Part shown: positions 44,568-51,423 of the stretch, one piece after another | Layout: every line of letters starts with the position of its first letter | Position numbering within the stretch: the stretch's first letter is position 1 | From: Lewinellaceae bacterium | GTDB lineage: Bacteria; Bacteroidota; Bacteroidia; Chitinophagales; Saprospiraceae | Length of the DNA: 64,000 bases | Direction of reading: 5' to 3' | Assembly: GCA_020636315.1 (NCBI GenBank) | Contig: JACJYA010000018.1 | Span: 1-64,000 of the forward strand | The notes under the pieces: model-generated | What the model saw: the letters and a program-made list of their open reading frames with translations, nothing else | The model's database searches: none | What the model was told of the DNA's origin: nothing | Program-made: the position numbers and the translations under genes

Positions 44568-44867
44568 ATGACGATTGGACAAAAAATAAGGGATTTAAGA
44601 GAAAGTGCTGGAATGCTTCAACGGGAGCTAGCCGGACACCTGCAAGTAGGTGATTCCTATATCAGTAAGGTGGAAAGTGATCAAAAGGTGCTGAAAAAAG
44701 AGCACTTAAAGACCGTTAGTGATTTATTTGACTGCCCATATTCTGAACTTTTAACGCTTTGGCTGGCTGACAAGGTTTACGATCTGGTCAAAAATGAAAA
44801 TCCGGCCCAGGCGATTGAAGTGCTGAAGGTGGCTGAGCAAGAAATTAAGTACGGTAAACGTATATGA
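44568..44867 (+). CDS. XRE-type controller (C) protein of the restriction-modification cassette
   Basis: 99 residues from ATG 44568; the TTG at 44535 falls in the operator and is rejected. A Cro/C1-type helix-turn-helix fills residues about 1-65: TIGQKIRDLRESAGMLQREL, then AGHLQVGDSYISKVESDQKV. The remaining residues form a helix-rich tail. It overlaps the next gene by 4 bp (ATGA). Position, size and the palindromic operator are what is expected of a C protein, which delays restriction until methylation is complete. The closest alternative is a general XRE regulator. Confidence 0.8.
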   Translation: MTIGQKIRDLRESAGMLQRELAGHLQVGDSYISKVESDQKVLKKEHLKTVSDLFDCPYSELLTLWLADKVYDLVKNENPAQAIEVLKVAEQEIKYGKRI

Positions 44868-45604
44868 CCTATTTTGAGAGAATTAAGGAACTAACCAAAG
44901 CTATTCCAACGACCCTGGTTGATTTTAATACAGACAGAACGCCTGCTAGGATACCTACGCAGGCCTCTTCAAATTTCATAACCAATAAACAGCAGGGAGA
45001 TTGGGCGGAAGGCCTGATCTTTAAAGCTATTAATCAAGCCTCTCAAAATTTCATAGCGGTCAGGTATGGTAAATCGGATGACCTGATTGCAGGAGATGAG
45101 GGTTTTGCTGATTTTTTTCAGGAGTTTCAAAATGAATTGGACAAGATTGGAAAACGCCCGGATCTTCTGATCTTTCACAAATCTGATTTCAACGCAAAAC
45201 TGGGTTATGACATAAGTAAACTGCCTCATGATTCCATTACGGAGTATGTGAAAAAGGCAGTTGCTGGTTTTGAAATCCGTTCAAGTGCATTTTTAATTGA
45301 GCGATATGAGGAGGCTATGAACCAAAGAACCAGGGAGAATCTTGATATAGCACTACGGGTGAGGGACAATATCCTGGCGGACTACTCGAAATTGCTCGAT
45401 CACCCCAACAGAAAAAAATATATTCCCATTTTAAGGAGCATTGATGCCGAAACCATTCAAGCCCTGAGTTTTAATGCTCCAGGGTGGTATGCAAACGAAA
45501 GGCTTTCAGAATTGAGTGGATTGTTTAAAAAACTGAAAAATGCAGTCAAAGAAGTCCAGGAAAGAGATGGCAAGAGGGCGGTTGTTGTTTTATGTGACTT
45601 TTGA
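44864..45604 (+). CDS. Type II restriction endonuclease, AccI-like, frameshifted near its end
   Basis: 246 residues in the intact frame. Features that recall AccI-family enzymes are GDWAEGLIFKAIN, RYGKSDDLIAGDEGFADFF, KRPDLLIFHKSDFN and FEIRSSAFLIERYEEAMN, the latter two offering the D...ExR/ExK-type acidic residues of a nuclease core. The frame stops at TGA 45602-45604. Removing one T from the run at 45588-45591 gives continued protein, VYVTFEGGNAFLEVDNLIDI then LGIDKSSF, ending with TAA at 45672-45674, directly before the methylase start. I therefore read the C-terminus as cut by about 25 residues through a one-base change, or a sequencing error. The AccI link is from memory of the family and is tentative. 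Confidence 0.65.
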   Translation: MTYFERIKELTKAIPTTLVDFNTDRTPARIPTQASSNFITNKQQGDWAEGLIFKAINQASQNFIAVRYGKSDDLIAGDEGFADFFQEFQNELDKIGKRPDLLIFHKSDFNAKLGYDISKLPHDSITEYVKKAVAGFEIRSSAFLIERYEEAMNQRTRENLDIALRVRDNILADYSKLLDHPNRKKYIPILRSIDAETIQALSFNAPGWYANERLSELSGLFKKLKNAVKEVQERDGKRAVVVLCDF

Positions 45605-45674
45605 AGGTGGCAATGCCTTTTTAGAAGTTGACAACTTGATTGATATTTTAGGGATTGACAAATCTTCTTTCTAA

Positions 45675-47258
45675 TTGAAGGCAGCAAAAGCAGATACTAT
45701 AGAGCAGGAATATGTAGGAAAAGCCAGCCTGGAACATCGTAAAAAGTATGCCCAGTTCTTTACACCACAGCCTATCGCATCATTAATGGCTAGATGGGTT
45801 CTTGGGAATAGAAATATCCATACGGTTTTAGAGCCTGCATTCGGGTTAGGAATATTTTCCAGGGCTATTTTCAAGTATCAGGAAGATGTAAGTATCAAAG
45901 GCTTTGAAGTTGACGAGCAAATTTTCGGGGAAGCAGAAACCTTTTTTAGTGGAAACCCAAATATCACTTTAAGCCTACAGGACTATATGCTTAATGATTG
46001 GGAAAATAAATACGATGGTATTATCTGCAATCCTCCCTATTTTAAGTTTCATGATTATGATAATAAAGTCATACTGAACGACATCGAGAGGCATTTGAAT
46101 TTCAAATTTTCCGGATTTACAAACTTATATACTTTATTTCTCCTGAAATCCATTTATCAGTTATCGGAGAACGGGCGTGCTGCTTACCTGATCCCTTCTG
46201 AATTTTTGAATTCTGATTATGGAAAGCCTGTAAAAGAATACCTGCTCAGGTCAGAAACGCTTCGCCATTTGTTTGTTATTGATTTTGAAGAAAATGTTTT
46301 TGATGATGCGCTTACTACTGCCTGCATTTTATTCCTTGCTAAGGATAAGAATAATTCGGAAATCAATATATCAACTGTTAAATCCAAAACCGACCTGGCC
46401 TCGATTGAGCAATACCTAACTGCCTATCCAAATGGAAAAGGAGAATTAACCTTCAGGGAGGAAGATCTTGACTCTTCAGTAAAGTGGAGAAGATATTATC
46501 AGCCCCTGAATGCCGATGCCTATAAAAACCTTGTCCCCTTTTCGAAATACGCAAAAGTGGTGAGAGGCATTGCCACGGGAGCAAATGACTACTTTACCTT
46601 TTGCCGCTCAAAGGCCCGGAAATACTCCATTCCGGATGAAAACCTTTTGCCTTGTATTTGTAAAGCGAAAGATGTCCACGGAACCGTTTTCACCGAAAAA
46701 GACCGGAGAAACCTGGAGGAAAATGATGAGTTAATCTATTTGTTCAACGCCGGGGATTCAACCGATAAAAATGTTTTACGATATTTAGAGATCGGAGAAG
46801 AGAAGAGCGTTCATGAGCGTTATCTGACCCGGTCTCGCAATCCCTGGTATGCTTTGGAAAATCGAAGGCCTGCACCTATATGGGTCTCTGTTTTCAATCG
46901 CAGTGGCCTCAAATTTATTCGCAATGAGGCCAATATTTCCAACCTCACCACCTTTCATTGTGTTTATCCCAATAAATCTGACCTTTTTTCAACGGTCAAT
47001 ATCGACTTACTGTTTGCTTATCTGCTGACAGATGTTGCAAAGGAGATTTTTAGCGACAACAGGCGGGAGTACGGAAACGGCCTCAAAAAATTTGAACCCA
47101 ATGACCTGAATGAGGCTCAAATGGTTGACCTTGACAAATTGCCTTCCCAAATAGCAGATGCAATAATTCAGCTTTATTCATTATATAGAAAGCAACAAGA
47201 CCCGAATATCATTTGTGAAATTGACCGAATCATCAGAAAGGAATTTTCCAGAGCGTAA
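45675..47258 (+). CDS. Type II N6-adenine DNA methyltransferase of the cassette
   Basis: 527 residues from a TTG start directly after the full-length endonuclease stop; no better start is seen. KKYAQFFTPQPIASLMARWV is the common opening of TaqI/Eco57I-like adenine methylases, motif I is VLEPAFGLGIFS (S-adenosylmethionine binding), and motif IV is N119-P-P-Y122 in CNPPYFKF. The C-terminal part should read the DNA target. It protects host DNA from the adjacent nuclease. The whole cassette (44.5-47.3 kb) is AT-richer than the flanks, which suggests horizontal transfer. Confidence 0.88.
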   Translation: MKAAKADTIEQEYVGKASLEHRKKYAQFFTPQPIASLMARWVLGNRNIHTVLEPAFGLGIFSRAIFKYQEDVSIKGFEVDEQIFGEAETFFSGNPNITLSLQDYMLNDWENKYDGIICNPPYFKFHDYDNKVILNDIERHLNFKFSGFTNLYTLFLLKSIYQLSENGRAAYLIPSEFLNSDYGKPVKEYLLRSETLRHLFVIDFEENVFDDALTTACILFLAKDKNNSEINISTVKSKTDLASIEQYLTAYPNGKGELTFREEDLDSSVKWRRYYQPLNADAYKNLVPFSKYAKVVRGIATGANDYFTFCRSKARKYSIPDENLLPCICKAKDVHGTVFTEKDRRNLEENDELIYLFNAGDSTDKNVLRYLEIGEEKSVHERYLTRSRNPWYALENRRPAPIWVSVFNRSGLKFIRNEANISNLTTFHCVYPNKSDLFSTVNIDLLFAYLLTDVAKEIFSDNRREYGNGLKKFEPNDLNEAQMVDLDKLPSQIADAIIQLYSLYRKQQDPNIICEIDRIIRKEFSRA

Positions 47259-47269
47259 GCTATAAACCA

Positions 47270-48073
47270 TTGGCAAGTAGATCCGAAAAATACGACCGCA
47301 TCGGCGCCGGGTACAACCGTACCCGCCAGACAGACCCATACCTCCTCGAAAGGCTCCTCTTTCACTTACAGCCCGTAAATGGCGGACGTTACCTGGACAT
47401 CGGCTGCGGTACCGGCAATTACACTATTGCTCTTCACCGGGCCGGAATTAATTTTATTGGCGTCGATCCGTCGGAAGAGATGCTGGATATAGCCCGCCGG
47501 CGGTGCGAAACCATTGAGTGGAAACGGGGAAAAGCCGAATCCCTCCCGTTGGAAGATGAAACGGTTGACGGCACCATCGCCAGCCTGACCATCCACCATT
47601 GGGTGAGCCTGGAAAAAGGATTCCAGGAATTGGCCCGCGCTTTGAAACCCGGTGGCCGGGTCGTGATCTTCACTTCCACTCCGGAACAGATGCAGGGCTA
47701 CTGGCTGAACCATTACTTCCCGAAAATGATGGAGGATTCGATGGTTCAGATGCCGGCATCAGAGGTGGTGGTGGAGGCAATGAAGCAGGGAGGGCTTGAG
47801 GTTACGGGCTTCGAGAAGTATTTCGTTCAACCCGGCCTGAAGGATTTGTTCCTGTACTCCGGCAAACACCAGCCCACCCTCTACTTCGACCCCATAGTAC
47901 GCGGAGGGATATCCTCTTTTTCCTCCCTTGCCAACAGGCAGGAAGTGGAGCGGGGGCTTGCCCGGTTGAAAAGAGATATGGATTCCGGAAAAATGGACGA
48001 AGTGGCCGAGCGCTACCGGAATGAGAGGGGAGATTATCTGTTTGTCTTTGGGCGGAGCATTAGAGATCAATAA
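47270..48073 (+). CDS. Class I SAM-dependent methyltransferase
   Basis: 267 residues from TTG 47270; no ATG or GTG lies earlier in the domain. Motif I is GRYLDIGCGTGNYTIALHRA (residues about 38-57), followed by FIGVDPSEEMLDIARRRCE, then GTIASLTIHHWVSLEKGFQE and LKPGGRVVIFTSTPEQMQG. This is the UbiE/Methyltransf_11 type acting on small molecules or lipids, and the substrate cannot be told. It follows the DNA methylase by 11 bp but differs in composition, more like the core genome, so it is probably not part of the cassette. It overlaps the convergent cydB end by 7 bp. Confidence 0.85.
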   Translation: MASRSEKYDRIGAGYNRTRQTDPYLLERLLFHLQPVNGGRYLDIGCGTGNYTIALHRAGINFIGVDPSEEMLDIARRRCETIEWKRGKAESLPLEDETVDGTIASLTIHHWVSLEKGFQELARALKPGGRVVIFTSTPEQMQGYWLNHYFPKMMEDSMVQMPASEVVVEAMKQGGLEVTGFEKYFVQPGLKDLFLYSGKHQPTLYFDPIVRGGISSFSSLANRQEVERGLARLKRDMDSGKMDEVAERYRNERGDYLFVFGRSIRDQ

Positions 48074-49101
48074 CTCGTCTCGTCCAGCTTCACCTTTCCC
48101 CGGAAAGTCCAGAATACAAAAGCCGTATAGCTCAGCACCAGCGGCGCTCCGATGGCAGCGATCAGAAGCATAATGCCCATCGACTTGCCGGAAGATGCCG
48201 CGTTGTAGATGGTAATGCTGTAAGCCTTATCAACCGTGGAAATGATGAGTACCGGGTAAAGTTCTATGGCCACAACAATAAGCAGCAGCGCCATTGTCAG
48301 GCCGGAAAAGAAAAAGGCCCGGCCGTACTGGTGTTTTGCGATCAGCCGCGGGATATTGGCAATGCTGAGGAAGGCCAGCACCGGCACGGAGAAAAGCCAC
48401 TGAATGGATCTGAAGCGGTCGGATAAATGTGGGATGTAGATCAGGGTATAAAGGGTCAGCAGCGAAAAGGTGACGAGAAAAAAGATCATCGCCCGCCGTG
48501 CCAGGATGGTCAGTTTGGCGTAAAGCCGGCCTTCTGTTTTCATGAGCAGGTAAAGCGCGCCATGGGTGCTGAATAAGCCCAGTGTGGTGGCTCCTACCAG
48601 TAGTGCATAAGGGTTGAGAAATTCCACCCAGTTGCCCTCAAACTCCTGGCCCGGGCCAATTTCCATACCCAGCAATACATTACCCAGCACCACTCCCAGC
48701 AGAATGGCCAGCGTTGCGCTGGCTACGCAGTAACTGACGTCCCACATCTGCCGCCACCACTTCATTTTTTCCTTGCTGCGAAATTCGATGGATACCGCCC
48801 GGAAGATCAGAAAGGCAAGGAATAACATGAAAGGGATGTACATGCCGGAGAACAGCGTAGCGTACATCACCGGAAATCCTGCAAACAATGCCCCGCCCCC
48901 AATGACCAGCCAGACCTCGTTGCCGTCCCATACCGGGCCGATGGCGTTGAGGGCAATGCGCCGGCTCTCTTCCTTGCGGAAAAATAAATGCAGGGCTCCT
49001 GCCCCCAGGTCAAACCCATCAAGAATGGCATACCCGCTGAACAGGCCGCCAACGACGAGGAACCAGAGGGTGGGGTAGTCTATTCCGAGTATTGTGGGCA
49101 T
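48067..49101 (-). CDS. cydB: Cytochrome bd ubiquinol oxidase subunit II
   Basis: 344 residues from ATG 49101; longer frames run into the upstream repeat array and are rejected. About eight or nine helices. The family opening is YPTLWFLVVGGLFSGYAILD GFDLGAG, and GPVWDGNEVWLVIGGGALFA matches the conserved CydB loop with the acidic residues near the haems. CydB pairs with CydA in the inner membrane to reduce oxygen to water with quinol, without pumping but with high oxygen affinity. Normally cydB directly follows cydA; here about 735 bp with an S23-family gene separates them. Confidence 0.93.
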   Translation of the reverse strand: MPTILGIDYPTLWFLVVGGLFSGYAILDGFDLGAGALHLFFRKEESRRIALNAIGPVWDGNEVWLVIGGGALFAGFPVMYATLFSGMYIPFMLFLAFLIFRAVSIEFRSKEKMKWWRQMWDVSYCVASATLAILLGVVLGNVLLGMEIGPGQEFEGNWVEFLNPYALLVGATTLGLFSTHGALYLLMKTEGRLYAKLTILARRAMIFFLVTFSLLTLYTLIYIPHLSDRFRSIQWLFSVPVLAFLSIANIPRLIAKHQYGRAFFFSGLTMALLLIVVAIELYPVLIISTVDKAYSITIYNAASSGKSMGIMLLIAAIGAPLVLSYTAFVFWTFRGKVKLDETSY

Positions 49102-49118
49102 GGTTGGAGTCTTTTTTT

Positions 49119-49154
49119 GTGTATAGGTGCATTCGTGCATTTGTGTATAGGTGG
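49119..49154. repeat. Left arm of the cyd repeat bracket
   Basis: Units gtgtataggtg, gcattcgtg and gcatttgtg, 18 bp before cydB. They are the complement of the array at 49742-49835 on the other side of the four-helix-bundle gene (cacgaatgcac and cacaaa units). Confidence 0.7.
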
Positions 49155-49200
49155 CCGCAATCCTGGAGCAGCAGTTTGTCACCCTATAGGACTCACCTAT

Positions 49201-49572
49201 TTATTTTCCTTTTCGGTACAAGTAACGGATCAACCCCATTGTCTGGTTGATGGCTTTATCGGTATCCTGGTGGAGTTCAAGGATGGTTTCCTGAGGTAAG
49301 AAGGCCAGGTCCTCGAAGAGGTAAAGCATGCTCTTTACTTCATTTCCTGAGCTGGTCGATATCTCCAGAAACCGGATCTTTTCACGATCGCTGAACCGGG
49401 TAAAGCCCTCCGCAATATTATTCATAACGGAGAGCCCCGCTCTTCTGAACTGAGACCGGGTATCCCAGTCTTTCCCTAATTCTCCCTGCTTACTATAAAC
49501 AAAAACTTTTCGCGCCAGCGCTCTTGCTGACTGCCAGCAGTGAAGATCTTCAAAACGAGTCACTTTTTCCAT
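49201..49572 (-). CDS. Four-helix-bundle protein of the 23S rRNA intervening-sequence (S23) family
   Basis: 123 residues, all helical. The opening TRFEDLHCWQSARALARKVF and the later QFRRAGLSVMNNIAEGFTRF are the family signature (PF05635), followed by KIRFLEISTSSGNEVKSMLY and TDKAINQTMGLIRYLYRKGK. Relatives are found inside 23S rRNA intervening sequences of Leptospira and Coxiella and, as Avd, in diversity-generating retroelements; they form pentamers that bind nucleic acid. Here the gene lies in the same direction between cydA and cydB and is bracketed by inverted arrays of short repeats. No reverse transcriptase or variable repeat is nearby. Confidence 0.92.
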   Translation of the reverse strand: MEKVTRFEDLHCWQSARALARKVFVYSKQGELGKDWDTRSQFRRAGLSVMNNIAEGFTRFSDREKIRFLEISTSSGNEVKSMLYLFEDLAFLPQETILELHQDTDKAINQTMGLIRYLYRKGK

Positions 49573-49741
49573 AGTTGTAGAATTTCAGGTTTCTATAAGA
49601 TTAGTCGCAGAAATCCCGAAATTCCATAAAGGAAAAGTCACTTTTTTCTTTGAAGAATTTAGTTTGCTGCATAAAAAACATTGAAAATCAATTTTTTGTA
49701 CAGAAAAAATATTTCTCCAAAATCCTCGTCATTCTATAGAA

Positions 49742-49835
49742 ATACACCACTACACCATTACACGAATGCACCAATGCACCAATGCACCAATGCACGAATG
49801 CACGAATGCACCAATGCACGAATGCACAAATAAAC
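49742..49835. repeat. Right arm of the cyd repeat bracket
   Basis: About nine degenerate copies of atgcaccaatgcacga-type units (8-bp step). It ends 2 bp from the cydA stop codon. On the mRNA strand this reads as G/T-rich repeats right after cydA. The rest of 49573-49741 is AT-rich without genes. Confidence 0.8.
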
Positions 49836-49836
49836 C

Positions 49837-51213
49837 TCACCCCCCCAACACCCCCGCCATCCCTTCCTGCCTCGGATTGTGCTGAATGCGTTCTTCACTT
49901 TCCGGCCCCACCTGTATTTTTTTATTGAGCAGGTAGAGGAAAAGGGCGAAGAGCAGCGTATAGATCAGGGCAAAAAGGATAAGAGAGAACACCACCTGAT
50001 TGGCCGTCACGGCCGCCGAAAGGGCGTCGCTGGTGCGCAGCAGGCCGTAAACGACCCAGGGCTGGCGCCCCATTTCGGCGGCGAACCACCCTGCCTGGTT
50101 GGCGATGTTGGGCAGCAGGACGGCCAAGACGAAAGCCCATAGCAGCCAGCGTTTTTCGAACAATTTACCCCGCCACCACTGGAAGGATGCGAACAGCGTC
50201 AGGGCGATCATCGCCATGCCGAAGGCAACCATCAGGTGGTAGAACTGGAAGATGGCATTCAGCGCGGTGGGGCGTTCGTCTTCCGGGAAGGAATTAAGGC
50301 CCCTGACCGGAGTGTTGAGATCATAGTGCAGCAAATAGGTCAACCCGCCCGGCACACTGAGGCCCGTTACCTGCTGGTTTTTCTTATCCACCCATCCGAA
50401 TACATAGGCGTCGGCCACGGCCAGGCTGTCGAAGTGGCCCTCCAGAGCGGCCAGCTTGGCAGGTTGGTTTACGGCGACCCCCTCGGCTGAATGATGGCCG
50501 GTGAACAACTGGGCAAGGGCAAAAACCGTCGCTACACTAAGGGCGATCCTGAAAGCTTTTTTGGAGAGCTCCACATGGCGCCCTTTCAGCAGATAGAATG
50601 CATGGACGCTGAGCACCAGAAATGCCCCGGCCAGGAAAGCGCCGATCCACACGTGCAGCAGGCGGTCAACACTCGAAGGGTTGAAAACCATAGCCCAGAA
50701 GTCGGTGATCTCGGCGCGGGCTTCCATCCCTTCGCCCACCACATGAAAACCGGCGGGCGTCTGTTGCCAGGAATTGGCCACCACGATCCACACCGCGCTG
50801 AAAAGGGAACCGAAAAATACTCCGATGGTGGAGATGAAGTGCACCCGGGGGCTCACCCGGTTCCAACCAAAAAGCAGGATGCCGAGAAAGCCGCTCTCCA
50901 GGGCAAAGGCGAAGATCCCCTCCGCAGCCAGGGCGCTGCCGAATACGTCTCCGACATAACGGGAATAGGTAGCCCAGTTGGTGCCGAACTCAAATTCCAT
51001 AACGATGCCGGTAGCCACCCCTATGCCGAAGGTAAGGGCAAAAATCTTCGTCCAGAATCGCGCCATCTGCTCATAAACCGGTTCCTTAGTCCGAAGGTAT
51101 TGCCCCTCCATGATCACCATGATAAGGCCCAGCCCAATACTTAGCGGCGGATAGATATAGTGAAAGGCAACCGTAAAGGCAAACTGAATGCGCGAGAGTA
51201 TTTCTACGTCCAT
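49837..51213 (-). CDS. cydA: Cytochrome bd ubiquinol oxidase subunit I
   Basis: 458 residues with nine helices. The haem b595 ligand His18 is in FAFTVAFHYIYPPLS. EGIFAFALESGFLGILLFGW carries the conserved Glu pair, LHVWIGAFLAGAF the haem b558 His, and GRQPWVVYGLLRT the quinol-domain signature. The Q-loop region between helices 6 and 7 is of the short type, as in cyanide-insensitive oxidases and most Bacteroidota. With CydB it makes the bd oxidase for low-oxygen respiration. A run of seven C (49840-49846) lies over the last codons, and the stop is followed at once by a repeat array. Confidence 0.94.
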   Translation of the reverse strand: MDVEILSRIQFAFTVAFHYIYPPLSIGLGLIMVIMEGQYLRTKEPVYEQMARFWTKIFALTFGIGVATGIVMEFEFGTNWATYSRYVGDVFGSALAAEGIFAFALESGFLGILLFGWNRVSPRVHFISTIGVFFGSLFSAVWIVVANSWQQTPAGFHVVGEGMEARAEITDFWAMVFNPSSVDRLLHVWIGAFLAGAFLVLSVHAFYLLKGRHVELSKKAFRIALSVATVFALAQLFTGHHSAEGVAVNQPAKLAALEGHFDSLAVADAYVFGWVDKKNQQVTGLSVPGGLTYLLHYDLNTPVRGLNSFPEDERPTALNAIFQFYHLMVAFGMAMIALTLFASFQWWRGKLFEKRWLLWAFVLAVLLPNIANQAGWFAAEMGRQPWVVYGLLRTSDALSAAVTANQVVFSLILFALIYTLLFALFLYLLNKKIQVGPESEERIQHNPRQEGMAGVLGG

Positions 51214-51423
51214 CGATATCGGCTTTGGATAATGTCCGTCGAAAGATGGGGTTTATTCCTATGATGGTCAAGAGCAGGATGGGGAAGGCCGGTTATTTAG
51301 AATGACTCTAGGTTAATACTGTGGACAGGCCCGGCAAGTTTCCTTGTTGGTAGCCTGGGGGCTCTTGTTAAGTCTGGGTAAAACCATAAATTTAGGGCTG
51401 AATTAAGACAAAACCAACTTTAC

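Noticed and set aside
44864..48073. Treating the small-molecule methyltransferase at 47270 as part of the restriction-modification cassette
   Set aside because: Its base composition matches the core genome and its motifs are UbiE-like, not DNA-methylase-like, so adjacency is probably chance.
49102..49182. Longer cydB start
   Set aside because: The extra 27 residues come from the repeat array, and CydB proteins begin at the MPTILGIDYP position.
49201..49572. Diversity-generating retroelement (Avd-like helper)
   Set aside because: No reverse transcriptase, template repeat or variable repeat with a C-type lectin domain is seen within reach.
49742..49835. Possible CRISPR array
   Set aside because: The repeats are only about 8 bp, degenerate and directly joined without unique spacers of 25-40 bp, and no cas genes are near.
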